From Mycobacterium kansasii ATCC 12478 (GTDB lineage Bacteria; Actinomycetota; Actinomycetes; Mycobacteriales; Mycobacteriaceae): 64,000 bases of DNA. Location of the stretch: NCBI RefSeq assembly GCF_000157895.3, contig NC_022663.1, forward strand, positions 2,418,001-2,482,000, given 5' to 3'. The notes under the pieces were generated by a model, which was not told where the DNA came from, searched no databases, and was given only the letters and a program-made list of their open reading frames with translations. How positions within the stretch are numbered: position 1 is the stretch's first letter; each line of letters starts with the position of its first letter. A program made the position numbers and the translations under genes. Shown here piece by piece: positions 17,563-26,213 of the stretch.

Positions 17563-17865
17563 TCCGGTCGCCTCGTCGAGTGGGCTGAGCACAGTGACCG
17601 CGATCGGCTTACTCAGCAGGGCGGGCAGCTGTTCGCGGTAACTCCGGTAATGCGCGGAGCCCCGGTGCTCGTCGAGAGCGCTGTGGTCGCGATAACGCTC
17701 GAACAGGACCAACTCGGCGCCGTCGGCGCTTTCGTAGAGGTCATAGGTGCGGCACCCGTCTTCGGCGCGGGTCGGCCCGGTCATCCCGGCAAGCAGGACA
17801 CGCAGCGCGTCCATCGATTCCGGACGGGGGCTGAACCGGGCGATGACCGCGATTGACGACGACAT
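17539..17865 (-). CDS. Antibiotic-biosynthesis-monooxygenase-fold protein (Rv0793-like)
   Basis: 108 residues of the dimeric ferredoxin-like ABM fold: SSIAVIARFSPRPESMDALRVLL, EDGCRTYDLYES, ELVLFERYRDHSALDEHRGSAHY. M. tuberculosis Rv0793 belongs to this family, whose members oxygenate quinol-like aromatics without cofactor; a physiological substrate is not established. It is divergent from the GntR gene, 72 bases between starts, and probably shares its operator region. Confidence 0.87.
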   Translation of the reverse strand: MSSSIAVIARFSPRPESMDALRVLLAGMTGPTRAEDGCRTYDLYESADGAELVLFERYRDHSALDEHRGSAHYRSYREQLPALLSKPIAVTVLSPLDEATGSERIQPR

Positions 17866-17900
17866 TGTGACGACCTTCCGGGCAGGTGTGCCGTCAGCCC

Positions 17901-17938
17901 TTGACGGCCGACGCGATAAGACGTTTTAATACGTCCTA
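17901..17938 (+). promoter_or_regulatory. GntR promoter with palindromic operator, leaderless start
   Basis: A -35-like TTGACG (17901-17906) and a -10-like TTTAAT (17925-17930) are 18 bases apart. The -10 box forms the centre of the palindrome GACGTTTTAATACGTC (17920-17935), a good dimeric GntR site. The ATG of the regulator at 17938 is only 8 bases after the -10 box, so the transcript would be leaderless, which is common in mycobacteria. Binding here would directly block RNA polymerase and give autorepression. Confidence 0.55.
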
Positions 17939-18738
17939 TGACGAGTGTCAAGCTGGACCTGGATGCCGCCGAGTTCCGGATATCGCGCGGCAGCGTGCCG
18001 GTGAGCGCCCAGCTTGCCGAGGCACTCAAGACGCAGATCGTCAAACAACGGCTGCCCAGCGGTGGTCGGCTGCCCAGCGAACGGGAGCTGATCGACAAGT
18101 CGGGGCTGAGCCGGGTGACGGTACGCTCCGCGGTGGGGATCCTCGAGCGTCAGGGGTGGCTGGTCCGTCGGCAGGGACTGGGCACCTTCGTCGCCGATCC
18201 GGTCAGGCAAGAACTCGGTTCGGGGGTGCGAACCATCACCGAGGTGCTGCTGAGCTCCGGTGTCACCCCGCGAGTGGAGGTGCTGTCCCAAAGCGTCTGC
18301 GCGCCACCGCAACCCATAGCCGCGGCACTGGCATTGCCGGAGGTCTTGGGTATTCGCCGGCGCTTCAGCGCGGGCGACGAACCCTTGGCGCTGGTCACCG
18401 CCTACCTACCGCCGAGTGTGGGCGATGCTGTGGAACCACTATTATCCGGTGCCCTCGATACCGAAACCACTTACACCATGTGGGAGCAACGATTGGGCAT
18501 CCGGATTGCCAAGGCCACCCACGACATATCGGCGGCCGGCGCATCCGCCGAAGTGGCCGGGGCGTTGGAGCTGCCGGTGGGCGCGCCGGTGCTGGTGCTC
18601 GACCGCACCAGCTACGGCGAAGACGGCAAAGCGCTCGAGGTGGTGGTGTTCCATTACCGCCCCGATCGGTACCGGTTCTCCGTCACACTGCCGCGAACGC
18701 TGCCCGAGCCGGGTGCCGGAATCATCGAAAGGTCGTAA
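17938..18738 (+). CDS. GntR/HutC-family regulator (Rv0792c-like)
   Basis: 266 residues. Winged helix-turn-helix at about 20-90: VSAQLAEALKTQIVKQRLPSGGRLPSERELIDKSGLSRVTVRSAVGILERQGWLVRRQGLGTFVA. It is followed by a UTRA-type ligand-binding domain with the typical LVLDRTSYGEDGKALEVVVFHYRPDRYRFSV end. HutC-type regulators release DNA when they bind a small effector, which is not predictable here. The gene is followed after 5 bases by the luciferase-like oxidoreductase gene, then by a transglutaminase-like gene with a 4-base overlap: one operon, same order as Rv0792c-Rv0790c. A palindrome at its own promoter suggests autoregulation. Confidence 0.93.
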   Translation: MTSVKLDLDAAEFRISRGSVPVSAQLAEALKTQIVKQRLPSGGRLPSERELIDKSGLSRVTVRSAVGILERQGWLVRRQGLGTFVADPVRQELGSGVRTITEVLLSSGVTPRVEVLSQSVCAPPQPIAAALALPEVLGIRRRFSAGDEPLALVTAYLPPSVGDAVEPLLSGALDTETTYTMWEQRLGIRIAKATHDISAAGASAEVAGALELPVGAPVLVLDRTSYGEDGKALEVVVFHYRPDRYRFSVTLPRTLPEPGAGIIERS

Positions 18739-18743
18739 TTCCC

Positions 18744-19769
18744 ATGAAGATTGCCGGATCGAATGACCCCCACTTCGGACTTGTCCTGGCGCTGACGGTC
18801 AACGGGCTGGCGGTCAGCAGCTACCCCGATATGGTCACCGTCTCGCGAGCCGCAGAGCACTACGGATTCGACTCCATCTGGCTCTGCGATCATTTCCTGA
18901 CCGTCAGCCCGGACGACTACGTCAAAGACGCCGGCATCGGCAGCCAGTCCGCTGAAACCGGCCGGGAACCACGGCCGACATCGCTTCCCCTGCTGGAAGG
19001 CTGGACGGCCTTGACGGCGCTGGCTCGCGACACCACCCGGCTGCGCCTGGGCACCAGTGTGCTGTGCAACTCGTATCGCCATCCCTCGGTGCTGGCCAAA
19101 ATGGCCGCCACTCTCGACGTGATCTCCGAGGGACGCCTCGATCTGGGGTTGGGCGCAGGCTGGTTTCAGCGCGAGTTCGAGGCCTACGGCATTCCGTTTC
19201 CGCCGGTGGGTGACCGAGTCTCCGCACTGGCCGAAGCCCTGGAGGTGATCCGGACGGTCTGGACCGAGCCGAACCCCACCTTTGCCGGCCGGTTCTACAC
19301 GTTGAACGGCGCGATCTGCGATCCGCCTCCCATCCAGCGGCCCCACCCGCCATTGTGGATCGGGGGTGAGGGGGACCGAGTACACCGCATCGCGGCCAAG
19401 CTGGCGCAAGGTCTGAACGTGCGGTGGTGGTCACCGCAGCAGGTGTCCCAACGCCGGGGTTTCCTGACCCGGGCCTGCGAGTCGGCCGGCCGTGACCCGT
19501 CCAGTCTGCAGCTGTCGGTGACGGTACTGCTGGCACCGACCGATTCCGCTGCGGACGAGGCGCGAATTCGCTTGGAGTTCGCCTCTATTCCGGCGTCCGG
19601 CCTCATCGTCGGGCACCCGGATCGCTGCGCGGAGCGCATCCGCGAGTACCTGGACGGCGGGGTCACCCACTTCCTCTTCACGGTTCCGCGGGTGATGGAG
19701 TCCGATTATCTGCACGCCATCGGTCGTGACATCATCCCGCTGCTCAAATCGGGGGTCAGGGCTTCATGA
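18744..19769 (+). CDS. Luciferase-like (LLM) probable F420-dependent oxidoreductase
   Basis: 341 residues from ATG 18744; reading further upstream in this frame runs through the GntR gene and is spurious. TIM-barrel luciferase-like monooxygenase signatures: AEHYGFDSIWLCDHF, LGTSVLCNSYRHPSVLAKMAATLDVISEGRLDLGLGAGWF, PPLWIGGEG and a C-terminal HFLFTVPRV. The SEGRLDLGLGAGWFQREF block is typical of F420-using mycobacterial members. The substrate is unknown. It is the middle gene of the GntR operon; its TGA overlaps the next ATG. Matches Rv0791c in position. Confidence 0.92.
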   Translation: MKIAGSNDPHFGLVLALTVNGLAVSSYPDMVTVSRAAEHYGFDSIWLCDHFLTVSPDDYVKDAGIGSQSAETGREPRPTSLPLLEGWTALTALARDTTRLRLGTSVLCNSYRHPSVLAKMAATLDVISEGRLDLGLGAGWFQREFEAYGIPFPPVGDRVSALAEALEVIRTVWTEPNPTFAGRFYTLNGAICDPPPIQRPHPPLWIGGEGDRVHRIAAKLAQGLNVRWWSPQQVSQRRGFLTRACESAGRDPSSLQLSVTVLLAPTDSAADEARIRLEFASIPASGLIVGHPDRCAERIREYLDGGVTHFLFTVPRVMESDYLHAIGRDIIPLLKSGVRAS

Positions 19770-20518
19770 CCGTTGCCCGCGATATGGGGCGGTTCCTGGT
19801 GTCGACCGACTACATCGACGCCGACCATCCGCTGGTCCGCGCGACGGCCACCGCGCTGGTGCCCGGCGCCGCATCCGATATCGAGCGGGTCGGACGCATC
19901 TATCACTATGTGCGTGATCTGCCCTACGACATCCTTGCCGCATTCCGCTACCTCGCCCGGGGCGAACACCGGGCCAGCGACGCGCTCCGGCACGGTGTCG
20001 CCTTCTGCATGGGAAAGGCGAGCATGTTCGTCGCCCTATGCCGAGCGGTGGGCGTGCCGGCCCGCATCGCCTTCCAGACGTTGAGCTCCCCGGACAAGGA
20101 GTTTCTCGCCCCGGAGGTCCGCGCCCTGTGGGGAGGCAAATCCGGCAGGCCGTTGCCGTGGCACTCCCTCGGCGAAGCCCATCTCGGCAACCGATGGGTA
20201 AAACTGGACGCCACCATCGACGCGACGACGGCGGCGCGACTGGGCAAACCCTACCGGCGCGATTTCGACGGCGTCACCGACATTGCCACGGTGGAGGGTC
20301 CCATCCTGCGGGAAAACGGCAGCTACGCCGACTATCCCACCGACGTCGCCCAATGGTACGCACGGGTCGCACGAGCAGTGCTGAATGCCTTGGAGTCCGG
20401 TGACTTTCACGCTCGAGTCGCCGACGACGACGAACTGTGGGCAGGTCCTCGCCGGGAAGCGGTGGCGCGCCGGCAAGGACCCGGTTCTTGTCCCGCACAC
20501 ATCACACGTATGGGGTGA
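19766..20518 (+). CDS. Transglutaminase-like cysteine-protease-fold protein
   Basis: 250 residues. The transglutaminase-core triad is visible: Cys in HGVAFCMGKASMFVALCRAVGVPARI, His in SLGEAHLGNRWVKLDATID, and the Asp of the same LDAT motif. Bacterial members are usually peptidases or amide-forming enzymes, and the substrate is unknown. It is translationally coupled (ATGA) to the luciferase-like gene and ends the GntR-led operon. A strong hairpin 62 bases downstream would terminate it. Corresponds by position to Rv0790c. Confidence 0.82.
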   Translation: MTVARDMGRFLVSTDYIDADHPLVRATATALVPGAASDIERVGRIYHYVRDLPYDILAAFRYLARGEHRASDALRHGVAFCMGKASMFVALCRAVGVPARIAFQTLSSPDKEFLAPEVRALWGGKSGRPLPWHSLGEAHLGNRWVKLDATIDATTAARLGKPYRRDFDGVTDIATVEGPILRENGSYADYPTDVAQWYARVARAVLNALESGDFHARVADDDELWAGPRREAVARRQGPGSCPAHITRMG

Positions 20519-20579
20519 TTGTCTAACCGTTGCCACCGGTCGCCGCAAAGGTGTGAATGTGACCTCGAAAGCGCAGCAC

Positions 20580-20602
20580 GACCCCGCCGTTGCGGCGGGG
20601 TC
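20580..20602. terminator. 10-bp perfect hairpin terminator
   Basis: GACCCCGCCG, loop TTG, CGGCGGGGTC. It lies in the 276-base gap between two convergent genes, the transglutaminase-like gene (ends 20518) and the EspA-like gene (ends 20795). There is no U-tract, as is usual in mycobacteria. The rest of the gap holds no gene. Confidence 0.7.
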
Positions 20603-20794
20603 GCAAGCGCCATCCGTTGCCGGCAGGCCTGATCGCGCCGCTGGCTAAGCGACTATTAACGACATTGCCTGGGGGAGAAAGTAACTCGAACTACGGGAGC
20701 GCCCTCAAGCGCCCAGTCGCCTGCGGCCCGTTCTTGCAGCCGACCGGATCGCGCGGTGCCGGGCGGTACGGCCCGCGTGGCGCGGATTGTCCCG

Positions 20795-22042
20795 TCACGC
20801 AAGCCGCCTCTCCAGTTGGGTGCCGTCACTCGCGGTGTCGATAGGCGCGCGCTCGACAGTGGCGCCTGCGGCAGCATCCGTTCTGACTTCGTTATCGGTA
20901 TCGACGCCCAGGATGCCTTGCGGCGGCCCGCTCTGCCGCGCCAGCGACGAGATCATCGGTGTTTGTTGACCTGCCATGTTGACGATGTTGCTGGAATGGC
21001 CACCGGCCGAAGCTAGCTGAGCCAGCTGATTCATGGTTTCAGTGAGCTGACCCACTGCCGGCAGTTGCGCAAAGCTCAGCAGCTCGCCGAAATCCAAGCT
21101 GGGCAGCCCGGCGAAGCCGGCCAGAAATTCCGGCAAGCTAGCCACCTCTACCCAGGTAGGCAACCTGCCCAATATCCCGACGCCCGACAGCAAGTCGTCC
21201 AATCCCGGAAGTCCGGGGAAGACATCGGGAATCGTCGGAAGCCCAGGCAAACCGGGAAACCCGGGGATAGGAAATCCGGGGCGCGGCCAGTTGAATTGGG
21301 GAAAGCCTGGCATAGACGGCCATTGGAATTCGGGCAGCCCCGGGATCGGCAGCGTGAAGTCGGGAGCGCCTGGGGTTGGTGGCCAGTTGAATTCGGGCAG
21401 CCCCGGGATGCTCGGAAGACCGGGGATCGGAATTTCAGGCAATTTCGGCGGCCACGCAATCTCCGGCAGACCGGGGATCGGTAGCTTCGGTAGCCCGGCG
21501 AACTTCGGCAGCGCGGTCAACATCTCGATCAGCCTGCCAAGCAATCCCTTGAGGTTCATCACGTTGTTCATGGTCGTGAGCGTTAAATAGAGCAGCGCCC
21601 CACCGACCACAGACATCGCAGTGCCGCATGGCGGTACCGCGAGCGCGAGTGATAAGCCCTTGCCGACAAGTGGCACCTTTTCAAGCTTCTTGCAGGCCTT
21701 CCGCACACCATTGACCATCGTGATCATTGCCGACAACACCTTACGTGCGTCGCGGATGTGTCTGGCCTGGTTTGAGACCAGATTGCCGGCCAGCTTGTCG
21801 ATGTCGCTCATCGCCTTCGTACGGAGTTGCTGAGCGAGGTTTTGACTCGAATACGCCGCCGCCGATGCACCAATCCAGTTGGCGCCAGGTATGGCCAGTT
21901 CCATCTTGTCGCTGACTTGCCTCAACAAAGACGATCCGGTGGTGAAGATGTCACCCGGGTCGGGAACTCCCGATCCCATAGACAAGAGTATCCCAGAAAT
22001 TATCTTCGTCGTCTTGTCGCAGAGCTCAGTTCCTGAACCCAT
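20795..22042 (-). CDS. EspA/EspE-family type VII secretion substrate with Pro-rich domain
   Basis: 415 residues from ATG 22042, with AAGGAAGG 6 bases upstream (the TTG at 22048 is too close to that site). The N-terminal half follows EspA closely: GVPDPGDIFTTG, a PGANWIGASAAAYSSQN WxG-like turn, QARHIRDARKVL, then VPLVGKGLSLALAVPPCGTAMSVVGGALLYL, a hydrophobic segment shared by EspA/EspE. Residues about 185-310 are unusual: proline-rich repeats such as IPGLPEFNWPP and PGFPQFNWP, with alternating PGLP/PGFP. The C-terminus ERAPIDTASDGTQLERR again resembles EspA. EspA is co-secreted with EsxA/B in M. tuberculosis. Here there is no EspC or EspD next to it. Confidence 0.82.
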   Translation of the reverse strand: MGSGTELCDKTTKIISGILLSMGSGVPDPGDIFTTGSSLLRQVSDKMELAIPGANWIGASAAAYSSQNLAQQLRTKAMSDIDKLAGNLVSNQARHIRDARKVLSAMITMVNGVRKACKKLEKVPLVGKGLSLALAVPPCGTAMSVVGGALLYLTLTTMNNVMNLKGLLGRLIEMLTALPKFAGLPKLPIPGLPEIAWPPKLPEIPIPGLPSIPGLPEFNWPPTPGAPDFTLPIPGLPEFQWPSMPGFPQFNWPRPGFPIPGFPGLPGLPTIPDVFPGLPGLDDLLSGVGILGRLPTWVEVASLPEFLAGFAGLPSLDFGELLSFAQLPAVGQLTETMNQLAQLASAGGHSSNIVNMAGQQTPMISSLARQSGPPQGILGVDTDNEVRTDAAAGATVERAPIDTASDGTQLERRLA

Positions 22043-22604
22043 TCGCAACCTTCCTTAGATTGGATGTACTTGCGCACACCGTTGACTTGAACGGGTACGC
22101 CATTTATGCCTTAGATAGAGAATAACAGCAGCCAGCCGATGGTCGATGCACGAGTTTGTTTGCCGCCCTGGGTCGTTGGCACCGGCACCGAGCAAGGTGG
22201 ATCGCGAATTCCCGGTGACCGCGAGCGCCGCTGGGATGCATCAAGGGAATTCCGAATATGAGTGCGCTGACGCCTTCGTTCCATTCGAATAAATTGTCGA
22301 TCACCGCACCCCTGGTAGCCCCGGAGCGGTGAAGCGTGAATCCTCATGCACGTCCTGACTAGAATACTTTTCCAGATGCGCTCATTAAATGGCTGGTTAG
22401 CGAGTCGGTGCCCCGCCCTTCGTGCACCGTGGCCGCGCAGCGACCAATGAACAGGAATTGCGCAGTCTGCGACGATCGCTGCAATAATGGTGAAGCCGGC
22501 GCAGATTTGCCACTCCCCGATCCGAAGAGCTCGTCACAGCGTGTCGCGACAATTTCAGCTGCCGCTGCCGCGCAGCGGATCGGCTGATGATCAAGACGAT
22601 TCGA
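22043..22604. other. Intergenic, 562 bases
   Basis: Lies upstream of the EspA-like gene and downstream of the adenylate cyclase, both minus-strand. Stop-rich in most frames, with no conserved peptide or hairpin recognised. It presumably holds the EspA-like promoter. Confidence 0.4.
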
Positions 22605-24188
22605 TCATTTTCGGTGTGTCCCGGCACATAGCGCTGCGATCCGCTCGTGCGGCGCTTGGCTTGGGCTGGCCAATCTGGTCCGCTTGCCATGACCGCGCAA
22701 CACAACTTGCCTGCCCAGATCCCACATCGTCTGTTCGTAGGCGTCACTGGCCTGCACGGTTTGGGCTGAAGCAAGGATGCCGTGCGGCTCCGTTTTTGCC
22801 AATTCACACAGTCGAGCAGCGATGTTGACTGGCTCGCCGATGACGGTGTATTCGAATCGTTCGTAAGCACCTACGTTGCCCGCCAGGACTATTCCGGCGG
22901 CCACGCCGATACCGGCCTGGCACTCGGGCACCTCGGCGGCGAGTCGGTGTGCAATGGCTCGAGCGGTGGCCAGCGCGTCGGTTTCCGGAGAACGGACACC
23001 CGCCGGTGCGCCAAAGACCACCAAAGTGCCGTCGCCCTGAAACTTGTTTATCAGGCCGTGGCGGCGGCCGACTTCCTCCACAATGACGGCGAAAAAACAG
23101 TTGAGCAGCCGGACGACCTCGGCTGGAGGCCGGGCCGTTACCAAGCGGGTGGAGCCGATGATATCCACGAAAAGTACTGCCACATAGCGCTCTTCACCAC
23201 CGAGTTCGATCTGTTGTCCTTCGGCGGCGGCCGCCACATCGCGTCCGACATGTCGGCCGAACAGATCACGGATGCGCTCGCGTTGCCGAAGCCCCTCGAC
23301 CATTGCATTGAACCCGCGCTGCAGCTCACCGAGTTCGGTTCCGTCGAACACCTCCAGCTGGCATTCGAGGTCGCCGCCCTCCACGCGTTGCAACGCAGAA
23401 TGCACATCTCGCACCGACGTAGCGGTGAGCCATGCGGCGATAAGGTTGGACGCCAAACCGAAGACGAAGGCCGCCATCGTCAGCAATAGCACCACCGCAC
23501 CGAGCTCGGTGACGTTCATGGTTCTTTCCAGTAGCGCGAACGCCACCGCCAAGATGATGGCGATCAACGGAACACCGGAACCGAACAGCCACGATGCCGT
23601 GGCCCGACCCATCACACCGGGCGAAAGCCGCCGCACTGGACGCCCCGCCTCAAGTGCGACGGCAGCCGCGGGCCGAAGCATCAACTCGGCGAAGAAGTAG
23701 CAGCTCACCGACAACACGATTCCGCTGAAGCTAAAACCAAAGACAAACTTTGGGATGTACTCGGAGCTCACGCTTCCGTAAAGCAGCGCGAACAAGACGG
23801 CACCGATGGTCCACAGCACAATCGGAACCAACGCCAACCGCCATGGCGCCAGGAAGGCGTTGCGTTGATCTTTGGCCGTCAGCGGCCGGTCGTCGTTTTT
23901 CCAACGCAGTTGGTCAAGGATACGTTTGGTAATCCACACCCAGCCCAGCCCAATCGAAGCGGCAACATAAAGTGGCACAACCTCTTCCGAAATCCACACG
24001 ACGTGCGGATCGAACACATTGGGCACGGGTATAGCTACGGTTACCAGAAGCAACACCACACCGATACCCATAAGATTGGCCATCGTCACGACACCGAGCA
24101 ACACCGGGCGGGTGATGGGCTTGTTGTCCCGCGGCACGAAGGCGGTGTGGAGCCACGTCCTGGCGGTCACGATGCACACTCGTTCCAT
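22605..24188 (-). CDS. Membrane-bound HAMP-domain class III adenylate cyclase
   Basis: 527 residues. Six or so hydrophobic segments occupy residues 25-260, followed by a HAMP linker (AWLTATSVRDVHSALQRVEGGDLECQLEVFDGTELGELQRGFNAM) and a class III cyclase domain from about 310. Metal-binding aspartates are in VAVLFVDIIGSTRL and KFQGDGTLVVFG; EYTVIGEPVNIAARL contains the substrate-binding and transition-state region. The layout matches the Rv1318c/Rv1319c/Rv1320c/Rv3645 type. It makes cAMP at the membrane. It is separated by about 500 bases on either side and has no operon partner. Confidence 0.92.
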   Translation of the reverse strand: MERVCIVTARTWLHTAFVPRDNKPITRPVLLGVVTMANLMGIGVVLLLVTVAIPVPNVFDPHVVWISEEVVPLYVAASIGLGWVWITKRILDQLRWKNDDRPLTAKDQRNAFLAPWRLALVPIVLWTIGAVLFALLYGSVSSEYIPKFVFGFSFSGIVLSVSCYFFAELMLRPAAAVALEAGRPVRRLSPGVMGRATASWLFGSGVPLIAIILAVAFALLERTMNVTELGAVVLLLTMAAFVFGLASNLIAAWLTATSVRDVHSALQRVEGGDLECQLEVFDGTELGELQRGFNAMVEGLRQRERIRDLFGRHVGRDVAAAAEGQQIELGGEERYVAVLFVDIIGSTRLVTARPPAEVVRLLNCFFAVIVEEVGRRHGLINKFQGDGTLVVFGAPAGVRSPETDALATARAIAHRLAAEVPECQAGIGVAAGIVLAGNVGAYERFEYTVIGEPVNIAARLCELAKTEPHGILASAQTVQASDAYEQTMWDLGRQVVLRGHGKRTRLASPSQAPHERIAALCAGTHRK

Positions 24189-24684
24189 CGATATCGCTGG
24201 GCGCCAAGACCATCGAATGTTGCCACATGACGACTGACGTCAATGTGGCATGCCCTGACCCCCGGTTCGCGGTCGACAGGCAAACACTGTGAATCCGAAA
24301 CCTGGTCTGCGCGCCGCTGTGTCTTCAAGCTCCTTGCTCCAATCATCGCTTCTTCGTCACGTTTCGCCAATCCCGCCGTTGCGCAGCAACCGAGTGAGCG
24401 ACCACGCTACCGGTGCGTCCATGCGTGATGCGGTGGCCGAGCAGCCCCTTCCAACTTCCGTGCAAATACCATACCGCGATGGTTTGGGTACCCCCTAATG
24501 GTATACGTCACATGCGGGGCATACGCACAACAGATACCTACTTGTTCTCAGAATTATATGTCGCGGTGGAGGATTCATGAACTGATTGATCGCTGCCGCA
24601 TCACTAGCTGCGGGATCGCTATTACTATACCCCGTATGCCGACTTCACAGACGCGCTCGGAAGTCAACTGGTACCAAGGACTGA
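24189..24684. other. Intergenic, 496 bases
   Basis: Locally AT-richer than the surroundings (around 24490-24640), with no coding pattern. GGTATACG and GCATACGC/GTATGCCG-like words recur here but do not form a clean palindrome. Nothing else recognised. Confidence 0.35.
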
Positions 24685-25743
24685 TTATCCAGCTTCGTCG
24701 AGTTCGATGACCACTTTGATATCTGCCGCGCGGTGTTCGAAGGCCTCGGCGGCTCTTGCGAGCGGAACGCGGCGGGTGATCAACCGTTGCAGCCAAGCTT
24801 CATCAGCACGTGCCAGAACGTCAGCGGCCCCGCGAAAGTGACGCAGGTTGGAGTTGACCGACCCGACGACTACGTCGTTCTTCAGCACAATGTCTCGGTT
24901 CAGGATGCCGGCGTCGACGTCCACGTGGTGTTCGCTGGACAGCAGGCCGAGCAGGCAGGTGATTCCGTAAAAGTTGGTATTGCGGATCGCGTCGACAACG
25001 ACGGTGCCCACCCCGGTGGCCTCTATTACGACGTCCGGACGAATCCTCTTGGCGACAAGCTCGACGTCGTCGTGGTGATAGGTAGCGCCCAGCACCCGCA
25101 CCGCTGCGGGCTTGGCGCCACTGGTCACCCGATCCAGCACATGGGTTTCCAGGCCTCGCTGGGTCGCCATCAAAGCAGCCAGCAGTCCGATCGGCCCGGC
25201 GCCGGTGACCAACACTCGCTCCGGCTCGAACCAACCCCGAGCACCGACCCGGTCTATCTGCTCCCATGCTTTGACTACCACCGAAGTGGGCTCAGTCAAG
25301 ACACCAACGTGCTTCAGCGCGGGGTCCAGCCGCACCGCGTATTCTTCTTCAACGCACCATGTTTGGCTGCCGTATCCGTGTAGCTCTTTGATGCCGCGTT
25401 CCGAGTAGCGGCCGTTGCGGCAGTTGTCGAATTCGGTGCGGGCGCACGCCCCACAGGGCACCGGATCGGGCCGACGCACCACACCCACCACCAGATCACC
25501 GGCCGAGAAGCTACTGCCTGGCGGCGCCTGCCGCACCCTGCCGAGCGATTCATGACCGAGCACCATCCACGACGACCCACTCGGGGGCAATCCGATATCG
25601 CCGGCGACAAGTTCCTTGTCTGTGCCGCAGACACCCAGCGCCAACCCGTCGACCAAGAGTTCTCCGGTAGCCGCGATGGGCTCGGGCAGCTCGACCACCT
25701 GCATCGATCCCCTTCGGCCCGGCTCTATCGTCAGAGATTGCAT
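24685..25743 (-). CDS. Zinc-type MDR sugar (glucose-like) dehydrogenase
   Basis: 352 residues of the medium-chain dehydrogenase/reductase superfamily, closest in pattern to archaeal-type glucose 1-dehydrogenases. Catalytic zinc ligands: C in LGVCGTDKELV, and H-E in LGHESLGRV. A structural cysteine group occurs in VPCGACARTEFDNCRNGRYSERGIKELHGYGS. The Rossmann fold has VLVTGAGPIGLLAALMA. LTEPTSVVVKAWE is typical of the glucose-dehydrogenase subgroup. It oxidises a sugar or polyol with NAD(P)+; the substrate is inferred only. Upstream on the same strand lie an alditol-oxidase fragment and a sugar transporter, suggesting the remains of a sugar-use operon. Confidence 0.86.
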   Translation of the reverse strand: MQSLTIEPGRRGSMQVVELPEPIAATGELLVDGLALGVCGTDKELVAGDIGLPPSGSSWMVLGHESLGRVRQAPPGSSFSAGDLVVGVVRRPDPVPCGACARTEFDNCRNGRYSERGIKELHGYGSQTWCVEEEYAVRLDPALKHVGVLTEPTSVVVKAWEQIDRVGARGWFEPERVLVTGAGPIGLLAALMATQRGLETHVLDRVTSGAKPAAVRVLGATYHHDDVELVAKRIRPDVVIEATGVGTVVVDAIRNTNFYGITCLLGLLSSEHHVDVDAGILNRDIVLKNDVVVGSVNSNLRHFRGAADVLARADEAWLQRLITRRVPLARAAEAFEHRAADIKVVIELDEAG

Positions 25744-26213
25744 CGCAGTTCCCGCTTCTGCGCTGCAAGCGACCTGTGCGCCACCGCAACGGAGGTGACT
25801 GCGTGCGATACCGATCCATCACGGTTTCCTGGTCCATGCACTCCGCCGAAGAATGCGCCGGCCACGGACATGTGTGTCATCGAGCTGAGATTCTCGAGGG
25901 CCAAGCCGCCGCGGTACCACTGCGATGTCAGTTCGCCGTATCGGTTGCCGGTGTCGACACATCCGCTCATCTGGAGCGGATCAATCGCCAGTACCGCACG
26001 CAATCGATCGATCAAGACGAGATCACCGACGGTAACCACCGTACTGTCACCCGAATCGCCGCCGCCTACCGCTCGCACCGTTGCCGCCGCGGCCGCAGTC
26101 TGTTGCAGTTCCCGGATTGGCCCGGTCCGGTGCCGGAGCCCTGAACCAAACACAAGGTGAGCGGCCTTCACCCAACGTCCCGCGGCCGGTGCATCGTCAA
26201 TCGGTGGGATCAT
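25731..26213 (-). pseudogene. Truncated alditol/gulonolactone oxidase-like FAD domain
   Basis: 160 residues matching only the N-terminal FAD-binding half of alditol/aldonolactone oxidases (normally over 400 residues). Recognisable blocks: LVFGSGLRHRTGPIRELQ, then GDLVLIDRLRAVLAIDP, RYGELTSQWYRGGLALENLSSMTHMSVAGAFFGGVHGPG and DGSVSHAVTS. The GHSF motif holding the FAD-linking histidine reads GGDSGDS, so covalent flavin binding is lost, and the substrate-binding domain is absent. The start overlaps the end of the transporter gene (ATGATC within its last codons) and the end overlaps the dehydrogenase start by 13 bases. This is consistent with an internal deletion in a transporter-oxidase-dehydrogenase operon. 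Either decayed, or re-used as a small protein of unknown role. Confidence 0.68.
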
